Source: Pseudidiomarina donghaiensis
Lineage (GTDB): Bacteria; Pseudomonadota; Gammaproteobacteria; Enterobacterales; Alteromonadaceae
DNA: 64,000 bases
Direction: 5' to 3'
NCBI RefSeq assembly: GCF_900116895.1
Contig: NZ_FPCF01000005.1
Span: 103,077 to 167,076 of the forward strand
Below the pieces are notes generated by a model. It was not told where the DNA came from. It ran no database searches and saw only the letters and a program-made list of their open reading frames with translations. A program made the translations under genes and the position numbers. Within the stretch, counting starts at the first letter, position 1, and each line of letters begins with the position of its first letter. Shown piece by piece: positions 51,018-62,790 of this stretch.

Positions 51018-51869
51018 TTAATTTTTAGGTTTCACAAATTTAAGGGTAAACCGATCACTCTCACCAATGGCTAAGTAGTCATCGCGATTTTCGTCACCAA
51101 GCCGCAGAGTTGGTGGTAATGTCCAAACGCCGCGTGGGTGGTCTGCGTTATCGTTCGGGTTTGCGTTAATTTCGCTTCGTTCTGCTAGCTCAAAACCAAC
51201 AGCTTCAGCCATGGCAATGGCGTAGCTTTCTTTCATGTAACCGGTATTTTCCATGTCCGCATCTGGGCGCGTTTCCGGTAAGCGATGATCAACCACACCT
51301 AACACCCCACCAGGCTTCAAGGCATCATAAAACTGTCGAAACGCTTGTTGCACGGCTTCATCGCTACCGCCCATGTACCAATTATGAAGGTTACGGAAGG
51401 TTAAAACTAAATCTGTACTGTTTGCGGGAGCGATTAATTTTGTACCAGCAGGCGAAAATTCGGTGACAATGACTTTAGAAAAGTTAGCGTCCGTTGCCAC
51501 GCGCTCAACAAACCGAGCACGCGAACGTTGATAAAACTCGCTGTTTGTTTCGCTAGGAAAGTGAGCCGCATAAAGTGTGCCTTGCTGCTTTAAGTACGGC
51601 GCTAAAATTTCAGTGTACCAACCACCGCCTGGGGAAATTTCAACCACTGTCATGTCAGGGGTAATGCCGAAAAACTGCAGGGTTTCCAAAGGATGACGAT
51701 AGTCGTCACGCGCGCGATTCGCGTCACTACGATCAGTACTGGCGACTACCGTCGCTAACGAGTCTGTCGCTTCAACCGATTGGGGAGATTGATCATTTGA
51801 ACATCCCCAAAGGCCAACCACAGTCAAGGATACAACTAGAGATGTCAACATACCGCTTTTTAAGGTCAT
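51018..51869 (-). CDS. Methyltransferase-fold lipoprotein
   Basis: The 283-residue product has an N-terminal hydrophobic segment with a lipobox-like LWGC (an unusual Trp at -2), then a class I SAM-type fold: TVVEISPGGGWYTEILAPYL (glycine-rich loop), DLVLTFRNLHNWYMG and LKPGGVLGVVDHR. Related predicted exported methyltransferases are common in gammaproteobacteria, but activity outside the cytoplasm, where SAM is scarce, is puzzling and the role is unknown. Start at ATG 51869 with AGGAG seven bases upstream. It lies 11 bp upstream of purD and 87 bp after purH, so may be carried on a purine transcript. Confidence 0.78.
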   Translation of the reverse strand: MTLKSGMLTSLVVSLTVVGLWGCSNDQSPQSVEATDSLATVVASTDRSDANRARDDYRHPLETLQFFGITPDMTVVEISPGGGWYTEILAPYLKQQGTLYAAHFPSETNSEFYQRSRARFVERVATDANFSKVIVTEFSPAGTKLIAPANSTDLVLTFRNLHNWYMGGSDEAVQQAFRQFYDALKPGGVLGVVDHRLPETRPDADMENTGYMKESYAIAMAEAVGFELAERSEINANPNDNADHPRGVWTLPPTLRLGDENRDDYLAIGESDRFTLKFVKPKN

Positions 51870-51955
51870 TGCCGTGCTCCTAACGTTGTTAAAGTTCACT
51901 CATCCTAAACCGTGGTTTGCTATTGGGCAAATAATCCGTCGTTTACGCTGTTCAA

Positions 51956-53524
51956 TTAATGACGGAAATGACGCATGCCGGTAAAGACCATGGCAATGCC
52001 ATGCTCATTAGCTGCAGCGATGATTTCTTCGTCACGAATGGAACCACCCGGCTGAATAATCGCCTTAATACCGGCAGCCGCTGCCGCATCAATACCATCG
52101 CGGAATGGGAAAAACGCGTCTGAAGCCATGACTGAACCGGCCACTTCAAGGCTCTCGTCGGCGGCTTTAATGCCAGCAATTTTGGCGCTGTACACGCGGC
52201 TCATTTGCCCTGCGCCAACACCAATAGTCATGCCGTCTTTGGCATACACAATCGCGTTTGATTTCACGAATTTTGCGACTTTCCAGCAGAACATCAAATC
52301 ATTCAGCTGTTCAGCTGTGGGCTGCACTTCGCTAACTATTTTTAAGTCGTCGAGCGTAATTTCACCATGGTCGCTGTCTTGCACCAGTAGCCCACCGTTA
52401 ACTCGCTTAAAGTCATAGGCGGCTGGGCGCTTGGCTTCCCAAGTTCCGCACTCAAGCAAACGCACATTTGCTTTTCCAGCGACAATGTCACGCGCTTCGC
52501 TACTGACTACTGGGGCAATGATCACCTCAACGAACTGACGTTCAACAATGGCTTTTGCGGTTGCGGCATCAAGTTCGCGGTTGAAGGCAATAATGCCGCC
52601 AAAGGCCGAAGTCGGGTCGGTTTTAAATGCACGGTTGTAGGCTTCGAGCGCAGTATCAGCTACAGCCACACCACATGGGTTTGCGTGCTTAACAATGACA
52701 CAGGCCGGTTGGTCAAATGACTTCACACACTCAAGGGCTGCATCGGTATCAGCAATATTATTGAACGACAGTTCTTTGCCCTGTAGTTGTTTGGCAGTGG
52801 CTACAGATGCTTCCGCTGGCTGTGCTTCAACATAGAAGGCGGCACTTTGGTGGCTATTTTCGCCGTAGCGTAAGTCTTGTTTCTTCACAAACTGCGCGTT
52901 AAATGTGCGCGGAAACTTGCTGTTTTGCTGCGGTAAACGAGCGCCGAAGTAATTGGCAATCATGCCGTCGTACTGTGCCGTGTGCTCAAAGGCTTTAATT
53001 GCTAAGTCAAAACGAGACGCAAAGGTTAAGCTATTTTCGTTAGCGTCCATTTCAGCAATCACCGCGTCATAGTCACTCGCGTTAACCACAATGGTGACAT
53101 CGCGATGATTTTTTGCGGCCGCACGCACCATGGTAGGGCCGCCAATGTCGATATTTTCAACCGCGTCTTCGTGGCTACAGTTAGGGTCTGCTACGGTTTG
53201 TGCAAAGGGGTATAGATTCACCGCGACGAGATCAATCGGTGCAATGTCTTGCTCATTCATAACCGCTTGGTCTTGGTCGCGACGGCCTAAAATACCGCCG
53301 TGAATTTTCGGGTGTAGTGTTTTGACCCGACCGTCCATGATCTCATTTTGCCCGGTGTGCTCTGACACATCGGTAACCGGCAGTTGATGTTCACGTAGTA
53401 ATTTGGCGGTACCGCCGGTGGAAAGAATAGTTACGCCGCGCTGCACGAGCGCTTGTGCAAAGGCGACAATTCCAGTTTTGTCAGAAACACTTAAAAGGGC
53501 GCGTTGAATAGGACGATGTTGCAT
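51956..53524 (-). CDS. purH: Bifunctional AICAR formyltransferase/IMP cyclohydrolase
   Basis: The 522-residue enzyme performs the last two steps of IMP synthesis. The N-terminal cyclohydrolase domain begins [23 protein letters not shown] and includes [13 protein letters not shown]; the formyltransferase domain includes [28 protein letters not shown] and [18 protein letters not shown]. Length is close to E. coli PurH (529). AGGTAG precedes the ATG. A terminator for fis lies immediately upstream, so purH has its own promoter. No clear PurR operator was seen in the 67-bp gap. Confidence 0.96.
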   Translation of the reverse strand: MQHRPIQRALLSVSDKTGIVAFAQALVQRGVTILSTGGTAKLLREHQLPVTDVSEHTGQNEIMDGRVKTLHPKIHGGILGRRDQDQAVMNEQDIAPIDLVAVNLYPFAQTVADPNCSHEDAVENIDIGGPTMVRAAAKNHRDVTIVVNASDYDAVIAEMDANENSLTFASRFDLAIKAFEHTAQYDGMIANYFGARLPQQNSKFPRTFNAQFVKKQDLRYGENSHQSAAFYVEAQPAEASVATAKQLQGKELSFNNIADTDAALECVKSFDQPACVIVKHANPCGVAVADTALEAYNRAFKTDPTSAFGGIIAFNRELDAATAKAIVERQFVEVIIAPVVSSEARDIVAGKANVRLLECGTWEAKRPAAYDFKRVNGGLLVQDSDHGEITLDDLKIVSEVQPTAEQLNDLMFCWKVAKFVKSNAIVYAKDGMTIGVGAGQMSRVYSAKIAGIKAADESLEVAGSVMASDAFFPFRDGIDAAAAAGIKAIIQPGGSIRDEEIIAAANEHGIAMVFTGMRHFRH

Positions 53525-53552
53525 GGTGCTCTACCTTTTTGATGTCTACAAA

Positions 53553-53582
53553 GAAAAAAAGAGCACACAGGGCGCTCTTTTT
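53553..53582 (-). terminator. Terminator after fis
   Basis: On the minus strand AAAAAAGAGC and GCTCTTTTTTT form a stem of about ten pairs around CGCCCTGTGT-type loop sequence. It starts about 10 bp after the fis stop and ends the dusB-fis transcript before purH. Confidence 0.85.
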
Positions 53583-53591
53583 TAGGGGCAA

Positions 53592-53885
53592 TTAATTCAT
53601 GCCGTATTTTTTCAGCTTCTTACGCAAGGTACCGCGGTTGATGCCGAGCATCGTCGCGGCGCGGGTTTGATTACCACGCGTGTAGGTCATGACCTCTTCC
53701 AACAACGGAGCTTCAAGCTCTGCCAAAACCAATTCGTAAAGCTCTTCTGGGTCTTGCCCGTCAAGTTGCTTTAAGAACGAGTTCATTGCTTGCTTCACCG
53801 AGTCACGCAATGGCTTCGGTTGGGCGTTATTACCTAAAGTGGTAAATGGAGAAATCGGGTCACGATTTGCGTTTTGATCAAACAT
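53592..53885 (-). CDS. fis: DNA-binding protein Fis
   Basis: The 97-residue nucleoid protein and transcription factor has the beta-hairpin arm at its N-terminus and the C-terminal helix-turn-helix: [33 protein letters not shown], split here over residues 65-97 and nearly identical to E. coli Fis (98 residues). It activates rRNA promoters in fast growth and shapes DNA. It lies 18 bp after dusB in the conserved dusB-fis operon. Confidence 0.97.
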   Translation of the reverse strand: MFDQNANRDPISPFTTLGNNAQPKPLRDSVKQAMNSFLKQLDGQDPEELYELVLAELEAPLLEEVMTYTRGNQTRAATMLGINRGTLRKKLKKYGMN

Positions 53886-53903
53886 AGGTGCGCTCTATCT
53901 CTT

Positions 53904-54869
53904 CTAGTTTACTGTTGCAAAAAACTTCGTGAGAGCTTCAATTTGCTCGTCGGCATGTTCTATACCAACAAACTCTCTCCGAAATGCTGATGCAGGTTGC
54001 TGTTGTTGCAAATACCAACCCACATGTTTTCTGGCAATCCTTACTCCACTGAATTCGCCGTAATGCGTATGCAGGTTTGCGACATGGCGCAAAACCACTT
54101 CACGAACTTCATCGATGCTCGGTGGAGCAAGCTGTTCGCCCGTTGCCAAATAATGCGCAATTTCGCGAAACAGCCACGGATTACCTTGGGCACCTCGGCC
54201 AATCATAATGGCATCGGCACCCGTGTAATCGAGAACCTGTTTGGCTTTTTCTGGCGACGTAATATCACCATTGGCCACCACAGGAATTCGCACAGCGGCT
54301 TTAATTGCACGAATGGTGTCGTATTCTGCGTCACCTTTGTACATACAAGCGCGAGTTCGGCCATGAACCGCCAATGACTGAATACCAAGTTGCTCGGCAA
54401 GCTTAGCAATATCAACACCGTTGCGGTTATCTGGGTTCCACCCTGTGCGAAATTTTAGCGTTACAGGTACATCAACTGCGTTGACCACGGCCTTGATAAT
54501 TTCTTCAACAAGGTCGGGGTATTGCAGTAATGCAGAACCTGCAAGCTTCTTATTCACCTTCTTAGCTGGGCAGCCCATGTTGATGTCAATGATCTGAGCG
54601 CCATTCTCGACATTGTGCCGAGCTGCTGCCGCCATTAACTCAGGCTCTGCTCCAGCGATTTGCACGGCTCGAATACCAGGTTCGTCAGCGTGGGCCATTC
54701 GGTCCCGCGACTTTTTGGTGTCCCACACCTGCGGATTGCTCGAAAGCATTTCGGACACGGTAAGCCCAGCCCCCAACTCACGACATAAGCGTCGAAAGGG
54801 AAGGTCGGTGACTCCAGCCATAGGCGCGAGTATTACCGGATTGTCTAATTGATAAGTGCCGATCCGCAT
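53904..54869 (-). CDS. dusB: tRNA-dihydrouridine synthase B
   Basis: The 321-residue FMN enzyme reduces uridine to dihydrouridine in the tRNA D-loop. Marks: [46 protein letters not shown] with the catalytic Cys, and [12 protein letters not shown]. Length equals E. coli DusB (321). It is the first gene of the dusB-fis operon and lies 124 bp downstream of prmA. Confidence 0.96.
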   Translation of the reverse strand: MRIGTYQLDNPVILAPMAGVTDLPFRRLCRELGAGLTVSEMLSSNPQVWDTKKSRDRMAHADEPGIRAVQIAGAEPELMAAAARHNVENGAQIIDINMGCPAKKVNKKLAGSALLQYPDLVEEIIKAVVNAVDVPVTLKFRTGWNPDNRNGVDIAKLAEQLGIQSLAVHGRTRACMYKGDAEYDTIRAIKAAVRIPVVANGDITSPEKAKQVLDYTGADAIMIGRGAQGNPWLFREIAHYLATGEQLAPPSIDEVREVVLRHVANLHTHYGEFSGVRIARKHVGWYLQQQQPASAFRREFVGIEHADEQIEALTKFFATVN

Positions 54870-54915
54870 CGGTTAAAAACTGTGCAACTCAAGGGTGGGA
54901 AATTTTAGGGAATTT

Positions 54916-54961
54916 GGCGGCTAAAGAAAAGGCTGTAATTTGTACAAAAGCCGCCTTTTTT
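54916..54961. repeat. Hairpins between prmA and dusB
   Basis: GGCGGCT (54916) and AGCCGCC (54949) can pair and are followed by six T on the plus strand. On the minus strand AAAAGGC and GCCTTTT form an alternative stem ending in T-rich TTTTCTTT, which would act downstream of prmA. Both genes are on the minus strand, so the second reading is the relevant one. Confidence 0.4.
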
Positions 54962-54993
54962 GCACTTTTTGCTCTTGACAAATCGCGCGAATA

Positions 54994-55875
54994 TTACCGT
55001 TTACGCTTCGCGTGTAGCATCACCCAGCCTTCTTTGATTTGCGCAGGGCTAAAATCAAAGTGTTCAGCATAGGCTGCTTGTACGTCTTCAATTTGCCGCT
55101 CAAGAATGCCCGACATCACTAATTCGCCATCATCAGCGACATAATCGCTAATCACGCTCGCAAGCTCTTGTAGCGGCCCAGCAAGAATATTTGCGACCAC
55201 CACATCGGCTTTGAGTAACGGCTGATTTGCTGGCAAATAAACTTCGAGTTGCTCGGCAACACCGTTGCGTTCGGCGTTTTCTTTACTGGCAATTAGGGCT
55301 TGTTTATCAATATCAACGCCTACTGCGCGCTTGGCGCCCAGCAGTAAAGCACCAATAGCAAGAATGCCCGAACCACAACCAAAGTCGACCACTGTTTTAG
55401 CGGACAAGTCTTGACCGTCAAGCCAGCCTAGACACAACGCCGTTGTCGGGTGAGTGCCGGTACCAAAGGCCATGCCAGGGTCTAGCATAATATTGACGGC
55501 GCTTGGGTCTGGAATATCGCGCCAACTAGGGCAAACCCACAACCGCTTGCCAAATTGAATTGGATGAAAGTTATCCATCCACTCGCGTTCCCAGTCTTTA
55601 TCTTCAAGTTGGTCGGTTTTGTACTGTAGGCCGTTTTTGAAGTAACTCGACTTTTGCAAGTTAGCAATAATGGGCTGCATATTGGTTTGGGCTGGAAATA
55701 AACCGGTAACTAAGGTTTCTTGCCAATACACCAATTCGCCAATAGGGGGTTCAAATATCGGATTATCTTGGGCGTCACGGTAGGTGACGGCCATAGCACC
55801 ATTGCCTTCAAGCATGTCCCCAATAAGTGGGGCATGCTTTTCAGGCGCAGAAATAGTTAGTTGAATCCAAGGCAT
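54994..55875 (-). CDS. prmA: Ribosomal protein L11 methyltransferase
   Basis: The 293-residue SAM enzyme trimethylates ribosomal protein L11. Marks: MPWIQLTISAPEKHAPLIGDML at the start, DPGMAFGTGTHPTTALCLGWL, VVDFGCGSGILAIGALLLGA and VVANILAGPL. Length equals E. coli PrmA (293). It follows accC after 5 bp, so is on the accBC transcript; panF and yhdT, which intervene in E. coli, are absent. Confidence 0.96.
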   Translation of the reverse strand: MPWIQLTISAPEKHAPLIGDMLEGNGAMAVTYRDAQDNPIFEPPIGELVYWQETLVTGLFPAQTNMQPIIANLQKSSYFKNGLQYKTDQLEDKDWEREWMDNFHPIQFGKRLWVCPSWRDIPDPSAVNIMLDPGMAFGTGTHPTTALCLGWLDGQDLSAKTVVDFGCGSGILAIGALLLGAKRAVGVDIDKQALIASKENAERNGVAEQLEVYLPANQPLLKADVVVANILAGPLQELASVISDYVADDGELVMSGILERQIEDVQAAYAEHFDFSPAQIKEGWVMLHAKRKR

Positions 55876-55880
55876 AGGGG

Positions 55881-57230
55881 TTAGTGACCACCCATGCCAA
55901 GTTTCTTCTCAAGATAATGAATGTTGGTACCGCCGTGCTGGAAGTTTTCATCAGCCATGATGTCTTTCTGCAACGGCACATTGGTTTTGATGCCTTCAAT
56001 AATCAGCTCACTCAGGGCATTGCGCATGCGGGCAATGGCCACATCGCGGTTTTCACCGTAAGTAATGAGCTTACCAATCATCGAGTCATAGTTAGGCGGT
56101 ACTTTATAGTCCGCATACACATGTGAGTCCCAACGAACGCCTAAGCCACCTGGTGGATGAAAGCGACTAATTAAGCCCGGTGAAGGGACGAACGTGTTCG
56201 GATCTTCCGCGTTAATACGGCACTCAACCGCATGCCCGCGAATCACGATATCTTCTTGTGAAATAGATAACTGACGACCCGCAGCAATGCGCAGCTGCTC
56301 TTTAATTAGGTCGATACCGGTTACCATTTCGGTCACTGGGTGCTCCACCTGAATACGGGTGTTCATTTCAATGAAATAAAACTCACCGTTTTCGTACAAG
56401 AACTCAAAAGTACCCGCGCCGCGATAACCAATTTCAATACATGCTTTCGCACAGCGTTCACCGATAAACTTACGCATTTCAGGCGTAATACCAGGTGCTG
56501 GCGCTTCTTCTACCACCTTTTGATGGCGACGCTGCATGGAGCAATCACGCTCACCTAAGTAAACCGCGTTACCTTGGCCATCAGCGAGTACCTGAATTTC
56601 AATGTGACGTGGGTTTTCTAGGAATTTCTCCATATAAACCATGTCATTACCGAACGCAGCACCGGCTTCAGCTTTCGTGGTGCTAATAGCGCGCACTAAT
56701 TCGTCTTCTTTGCGCACCACGCGCATGCCACGGCCACCGCCGCCACCGGCCGCTTTCACAATAACCGGGTAACCAATACGCTTGGCGATTTTCTTGTTGG
56801 TTGCGTCGTCGTCACCTAATGGGCCGCCAGAACCTGGCACACAAGGAACACCGGCTTTTTTCATGGCTTCAATGGCCGATACTTTATCGCCCATTAAGCG
56901 AATAACATCTGCCGTAGGGCCGACAAAAATAAAGCCGGAATTTTCAACTTGCTCAGCAAAATCAGCGTTCTCAGCTAAAAAGCCATAGCCTGGATGAATT
57001 GCGGCCGCGTCAGTGATTTCCGCAGCACTAATTATGCGCGGAATGTTTAAGTAACTGTCAGTGGCTGGCGCGTTACCAATACAGATAGACTCATCGGCTA
57101 GTAAAACGTGCTTTAAGTTACGATCAACGGTTGAGTGCACCGCCACAGTTTTAATACCGAGTTCTTTACATGCGCGCAGTACGCGCAACGCAATCTCGCC
57201 TCGGTTTGCTATCACTACCTTATCTAACAT
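55881..57230 (-). CDS. accC: Biotin carboxylase subunit of acetyl-CoA carboxylase
   Basis: The 449-residue ATP-grasp enzyme carboxylates biotin on AccB, the first half of malonyl-CoA formation. Marks: [39 protein letters not shown] (ATP loop), [42 protein letters not shown]. Length equals E. coli AccC (449). AGGAC precedes the ATG at 57230; accB is 23 bp upstream. Confidence 0.97.
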   Translation of the reverse strand: MLDKVVIANRGEIALRVLRACKELGIKTVAVHSTVDRNLKHVLLADESICIGNAPATDSYLNIPRIISAAEITDAAAIHPGYGFLAENADFAEQVENSGFIFVGPTADVIRLMGDKVSAIEAMKKAGVPCVPGSGGPLGDDDATNKKIAKRIGYPVIVKAAGGGGGRGMRVVRKEDELVRAISTTKAEAGAAFGNDMVYMEKFLENPRHIEIQVLADGQGNAVYLGERDCSMQRRHQKVVEEAPAPGITPEMRKFIGERCAKACIEIGYRGAGTFEFLYENGEFYFIEMNTRIQVEHPVTEMVTGIDLIKEQLRIAAGRQLSISQEDIVIRGHAVECRINAEDPNTFVPSPGLISRFHPPGGLGVRWDSHVYADYKVPPNYDSMIGKLITYGENRDVAIARMRNALSELIIEGIKTNVPLQKDIMADENFQHGGTNIHYLEKKLGMGGH

Positions 57231-57253
57231 GACAATGTCCTGTATCGATATAC

Positions 57254-57715
57254 TTATTCGATGACAAACAGAGGCTGGTCGAACTCTACCGGCTCGCCGT
57301 TCTCAACAAGAATTTGCTTCACCACGCCGCCTTTGTCGGCTTCAATTTGGTTCATCATCTTCATGGCTTCAACAATACACAGGGTTTCACCTGCTTTAAC
57401 TTGTTGGCCAACGGTCACAAAATCAGCGGCGCCCGGAGCTGGAGCTGCATAGAAGGTACCCACCATCGGTGATTTAACCACGTGACCAGAAAATTCTGGT
57501 GCCGCCGGTGCTTCAGCTGGAGCACCGGCTGGCGCTGCGGGTGCCGGCGCTGGTGCGTGGGCATACTGCTGTGGCGGTAATTGATAATGCATTGGCGCGC
57601 TTTGGCTGCCGCCGCGGTGAATACGTACTGACTCTTCACCTTCGGTAATTTCTAATTCGGCAATGCCTGACTCTTCGACGAGTTCAATAAGCTTTTTAAT
57701 TTTACGAATATCCAT
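57254..57715 (-). CDS. accB: Biotin carboxyl carrier protein of acetyl-CoA carboxylase
   Basis: The 153-residue carrier has an N-terminal dimerisation helix ([23 protein letters not shown]), a Pro/Ala-rich flexible linker (about 55-75) and the biotinyl domain with [17 protein letters not shown] and the biotinylated lysine in [13 protein letters not shown]. Length is close to E. coli AccB (156). It lies between aroQ and accC. Confidence 0.97.
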   Translation of the reverse strand: MDIRKIKKLIELVEESGIAELEITEGEESVRIHRGGSQSAPMHYQLPPQQYAHAPAPAPAAPAGAPAEAPAAPEFSGHVVKSPMVGTFYAAPAPGAADFVTVGQQVKAGETLCIVEAMKMMNQIEADKGGVVKQILVENGEPVEFDQPLFVIE

Positions 57716-57747
57716 GCCTGTTTTAACCCCAATAAATGTCTAGAAAG

Positions 57748-58212
57748 TTATGACTGTGAAAGTTGCTGTTTGGCTGCTTGCAACGCAAAGTCGTAGCCCT
57801 GCGCGCCAAAACCACAAATAACACCAGTTGCGATATCTGCTAAATAGGAATGCTGGCGAAATGCTTCGCGAGCGTGAATATTGGAAAGATGAATTTCAAT
57901 AAACGGAATAGCTACACCGGCCAAAGCGTCGCGTAACGCAATACTTGTATGGGTGTATGCGCCCGGATTAATGAGAATGAAGTCAACGTGAGTTGTACGT
58001 GCCTCGTGCACCCAATCAATAAGTTGGTGCTCGGCATTTGATTGACGACAATCCAAAGTAATGCCTATGGCTTCGGCTTGTTCACGCAGGTGATGTTCAA
58101 TTTGGTCAAGCGTGGCATGACCATACACATCGGGTTCACGGGTGCCTAGCAAATTCAGGTTAGGCCCGTTAAGCAAGAGAACTCTGTGTTTTTTCTGGTT
58201 ATTTGTCGTCAT
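57748..58212 (-). CDS. aroQ: Type II 3-dehydroquinate dehydratase
   Basis: The 154-residue dodecameric-type enzyme dehydrates 3-dehydroquinate in the shikimate pathway. Marks: [20 protein letters not shown] (catalytic Arg and Tyr), NSNAEH-like [32 protein letters not shown] and [17 protein letters not shown] (catalytic His). It precedes accB by 32 bp, the usual aroQ-accB-accC order of gammaproteobacteria. Confidence 0.96.
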   Translation of the reverse strand: MTTNNQKKHRVLLLNGPNLNLLGTREPDVYGHATLDQIEHHLREQAEAIGITLDCRQSNAEHQLIDWVHEARTTHVDFILINPGAYTHTSIALRDALAGVAIPFIEIHLSNIHAREAFRQHSYLADIATGVICGFGAQGYDFALQAAKQQLSQS

Positions 58213-58251
58213 AATGCTGCTATCTGCTGCGAACGTTATTGTATTGATATT

Positions 58252-58271
58252 AGAGGCCAGTATAGGCCTCT
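58252..58271. repeat. Short hairpin between aroQ and dsbD
   Basis: AGAGGCC and GGCCTCT form a 7-bp perfect stem around a 6-base loop in the 145-bp gap. No T-run follows on either strand, so it is not a clear terminator. Confidence 0.4.
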
Positions 58272-58357
58272 AGTTCAACCGTTATTTCAGCATTATAGAG
58301 AAAAAATGCAGATAAGCAGCAAAATACTGGTCTTATCACCGCCGATCGCAGCAAGTT

Positions 58358-60142
58358 TTAACGTGTTTTTAACGCATTAATGTGTTCAGTAAAAGTTTCG
58401 GGCGGCATAAACCCAGTGACACGCGAGCGACTTATCTCTTGTTGTTGCGCGAAGAAAACAATACTTGGTAAGCCGAGAACCTGAAACCGCTGCAAAATTG
58501 CGTTATTTTCAGGTGAATTCAACGTCACGTCGGCTTGTAGCAGCAGCATGTCTGAGGTTGCCGCCTGTACCGTTTCGTCGGCAAAGGTTTTGCGCTCAAA
58601 GTCTTTACAGGCAACACACCAATCGGCATACAGGTCAAGCATGACCAGCTGGTTATTGCGTTCGGCACGTTGCAGCGCCTGCTCAATTTCTGCAACACTC
58701 GAAACCTGTTCAAATGGCAGACTATGGTGTGGCTGCGGCCACCAACTGACGATCAATACAGCACCGATGGCAATCCATGCGGCGGTGAATCGCGCAGCCG
58801 CTTTGGTTGATAATTCACGCAAGTCGTTTGCGGCCAAATAGACAACGCTGGCAGCGATATATATCACCCACAACCAGTCGGCTACAACGTAAGGAATAAG
58901 CCGTTCCACTAACACCAGCGCAACGCCCAGCAATACCACGCCGAAAAGGCGCTTAATGGTGTTCATCCACGCGCCGGCTTTTGGCAGCAATTTACCACCG
59001 GTAACGCCAAACACTAATAAAGGTAGGCCCATGCCCACACTAAGCGCGTATAAAACGGCGCCGCCAATACTAATGTCGCCAGACTGCGCAATGAATAACA
59101 AAACACCTGATAATGGTGCGGTGGTGCAAGGCGAAGCGATTAACCCAGAAACGGCACCCATAACAAAGACGCTTGAATGCGCGCCACCGCGCTGTGATTG
59201 GCTTAACTGGTTAAAGTAGTTCTGCCAGCGCTGCGGCAGCTGCAGGGTGTATACGCCAAACATACTTAATGAAAGCACGACAAAAACAACGGCTAAGGTG
59301 ATGAGTATGACCGGGTGTTGCAACATGGCTTGATAGCGTAGCCCCGCCAAAGCAACCACAATACCCAGTAGCGAATAGGTTATGGCCATGCCTTGTACAT
59401 AAGCTAGGCTGAGGGTAAAGGCACGGCGGGTGCTCAGTTGCTTGGTGGCGTTGTTCGATTGACCCATAATAATAGCCGAAATAATCGGATACATAGGCAA
59501 CACACACGGGGTAAAGGCCAAACCAATACCAAGTACAACAAACATTAATAACACCAACCACAGTGGCTTTTCACTAATGGTGTCAAAAAAACTGGAGGTA
59601 TTTTGCTGGCTATTTTCGGCCACTTGGGCGAAGTCAATTGCTTCACCGCCTTCACCCTGAACAGCGGTTAAATAGACAGTTTTTTCAGTCGGCGGGTAAC
59701 ATAAGCCTGCATCGGCACAGCCTTGATACGAAATAACAAACTCTTGATCAGTTGTGGCTGAATGCAGCGTGTAGGTAATTTGAACCGAATCGCGATAGAC
59801 GGTCGTTTCGCCGAAAAATTCATCAAAGTGCGCTTCGCCGGACGGAAGTTCTGGCTGTTCGGCCAGCTTTACCGCAGATTTAACCTGAAACCGATGCTGG
59901 TACATATAATAGCTGTCAGCAATGTCCCACATCAAAGTAAGTTCATTGCCTTTTTGCTGAAACTCAAATTTGAACGCTTCGTCCACTGGCAGAAATTGGT
60001 TCTGCTGCGCAAACACATCATTTTGGGGAAGTTCAAATTGGCTTTGCACAGCATGTGCTGACGGCGTACTACACAGCAATGTCGCGAAAAAGAGTACGGT
60101 ATACGCCATTAAATAACGAAGAGGGTACAGCTTATTGATCAT
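58358..60142 (-). CDS. dsbD: Thiol:disulfide interchange protein DsbD
   Basis: The 594-residue inner-membrane protein passes electrons from cytoplasmic thioredoxin to periplasmic DsbC and others. It has a signal peptide, the alpha domain with its cysteine pair in CADAGLCYPPTEK, eight membrane segments with FTPCVLPMYPII and ASPCTTAPLSG, and the gamma thioredoxin domain with DLYADWCVACKDFERKTF (C-V-A-C). All six cysteines are present. Start at ATG 60142 overlaps the cutA stop as ATGA, which supports it over an earlier in-frame codon. cutA-dsbD adjacency is as in E. coli. Confidence 0.95.
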   Translation of the reverse strand: MINKLYPLRYLMAYTVLFFATLLCSTPSAHAVQSQFELPQNDVFAQQNQFLPVDEAFKFEFQQKGNELTLMWDIADSYYMYQHRFQVKSAVKLAEQPELPSGEAHFDEFFGETTVYRDSVQITYTLHSATTDQEFVISYQGCADAGLCYPPTEKTVYLTAVQGEGGEAIDFAQVAENSQQNTSSFFDTISEKPLWLVLLMFVVLGIGLAFTPCVLPMYPIISAIIMGQSNNATKQLSTRRAFTLSLAYVQGMAITYSLLGIVVALAGLRYQAMLQHPVILITLAVVFVVLSLSMFGVYTLQLPQRWQNYFNQLSQSQRGGAHSSVFVMGAVSGLIASPCTTAPLSGVLLFIAQSGDISIGGAVLYALSVGMGLPLLVFGVTGGKLLPKAGAWMNTIKRLFGVVLLGVALVLVERLIPYVVADWLWVIYIAASVVYLAANDLRELSTKAAARFTAAWIAIGAVLIVSWWPQPHHSLPFEQVSSVAEIEQALQRAERNNQLVMLDLYADWCVACKDFERKTFADETVQAATSDMLLLQADVTLNSPENNAILQRFQVLGLPSIVFFAQQQEISRSRVTGFMPPETFTEHINALKTR

Positions 60143-60462
60143 GGTTTGGTTACCTGTTCTAGCCACGCTAGGTAATCGCGCGAACCTTCGGTTATGGGCA
60201 AAGCAATTAATTCTGGCACATCGTACGGATGCGCGGCTTGAATCAGATCAAATAACGCGGTGACAGCTTGCTGTGTCGTCTTTATTTGCATAACCACTTC
60301 TTCTTCAGCGTGAATGTGATCGTCCCACCAGTACATTGACGTACTGGCAGCGGAGATATTCACGCAAGCGGCCAGTCGTGCGCGCAACACTTTGTCAGCA
60401 ATTGCTTTTGCTACGTGTTTGTCCGGACAGCTACAAAGAACTAAGCGAAATTCAGTTTGCAT
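60139..60462 (-). CDS. cutA: Divalent-cation tolerance protein CutA
   Basis: The 107-residue trimeric protein matches CutA1: VLCSCPDKHVAKAIADKVLRARLAACVNI, MYWWDDHIHAEEEVVMQIKT and HPYDVPELIALPITEGSRDYLAWL. It was linked to copper tolerance in E. coli, though its action is unclear. AAGGTGAG precedes the ATG. It overlaps dsbD by 4 bp and is divergent from groES. Confidence 0.95.
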   Translation of the reverse strand: MQTEFRLVLCSCPDKHVAKAIADKVLRARLAACVNISAASTSMYWWDDHIHAEEEVVMQIKTTQQAVTALFDLIQAAHPYDVPELIALPITEGSRDYLAWLEQVTKP

Positions 60463-60522
60463 AAGCTCACCTTGGTAACGTTTTGCTCAGTATACGAAAA
60501 CAAAAAAAATTTATCAGAAAAC

Positions 60523-60550
60523 CTTGATATCAATTTTTTCTCCCCCATAA
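60523..60550 (+). promoter_or_regulatory. Sigma-32 heat-shock promoter of groES-groEL
   Basis: CTTGATA (60523-60529), a 13-bp spacer and CCCCATAA (60543-60550) match the sigma-32 pattern CTTGAAA-N11-16-CCCCATNT. It lies about 90 bp upstream of groES, the expected place. Confidence 0.9.
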
Positions 60551-60637
60551 ACAGGGGCACATACATTTTTTAACAGCTCCGGCTCATCACTGGGGCAGTG
60601 TTATTAACCACAACCTTAGGTTTAGGAGTTATCAACG

Positions 60638-60931
60638 ATGAAACTTCGTCCTTTACATGATCGTGTGATCATCAAGCGCTCGGAAGCAGAAACCAAATCT
60701 GCCGGTGGTATTGTGCTGACTGGTTCAGCAGCAGAAAAATCAACTCGCGGTGAGGTTGTTGCCGTAGGCAATGGTCGCATTTTGGACAATGGTGACGTGA
60801 AAGCGTTAGACGTAAAAGTGGGCGACACGGTGCTATTCAACGAAAGCTACGGTGTGAAAACTCAGAAGATCGACGGTGAAGAATACCTGATCATGAGTGA
60901 GTCTGACATTCTTGCGATCATCGAAGGTTAA
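60638..60931 (+). CDS. groES: Co-chaperonin GroES
   Basis: The 97-residue lid of the chaperonin shows [30 protein letters not shown] (mobile loop) and [21 protein letters not shown]. Length equals E. coli GroES (97). AGGAG precedes the start. groEL is 12 bp downstream. Confidence 0.98.
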   Translation: MKLRPLHDRVIIKRSEAETKSAGGIVLTGSAAEKSTRGEVVAVGNGRILDNGDVKALDVKVGDTVLFNESYGVKTQKIDGEEYLIMSESDILAIIEG

Positions 60932-62578
<1,647 letters not shown>

Positions 62579-62626
62579 TTTCGGTTGCATCATAAAATCC
62601 ATTTAAAAACAATTAGTTGATATTGG

Positions 62627-62657
62627 TGTAGACGCAATTGTAGACATCAATGTAGAC
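62627..62657 (+). repeat. Three TGTAGAC copies at exact 12-bp spacing after groEL
   Basis: TGTAGAC occurs at 62627, 62639 and 62651 with variable 5-base spacers (GCAAT, ATCAA). It lies between the groEL stop and its terminator, in the 3' untranslated RNA. Confidence 0.8.
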
Positions 62658-62663
62658 AGTCAG

Positions 62664-62695
62664 AAAAGGGGAGGTGTTTCGGCATCTCCCTTTTT
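62664..62695 (+). terminator. Terminator of the groESL operon
   Basis: GGGAGGTG and CATCTCCC pair (one G-U) around TTTCGG, flanked by A-rich and T-rich runs (TTTTTATTTG). Confidence 0.9.
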
Positions 62696-62790
62696 ATTTG
62701 TGAACACAGCAAAGGCTAAAAATCTTGTTGCTTTTATTTATCAAATTGTTATAAACGCTTTATAACAAATCAATAAAAGCACGGACGTTC

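Noticed and set aside
60480..60637. CIRCE (HrcA) operator before groES
   Set aside because: No TTAGCACTC-N9-GAGTGCTAA type repeat is present; the sigma-32 elements explain regulation.
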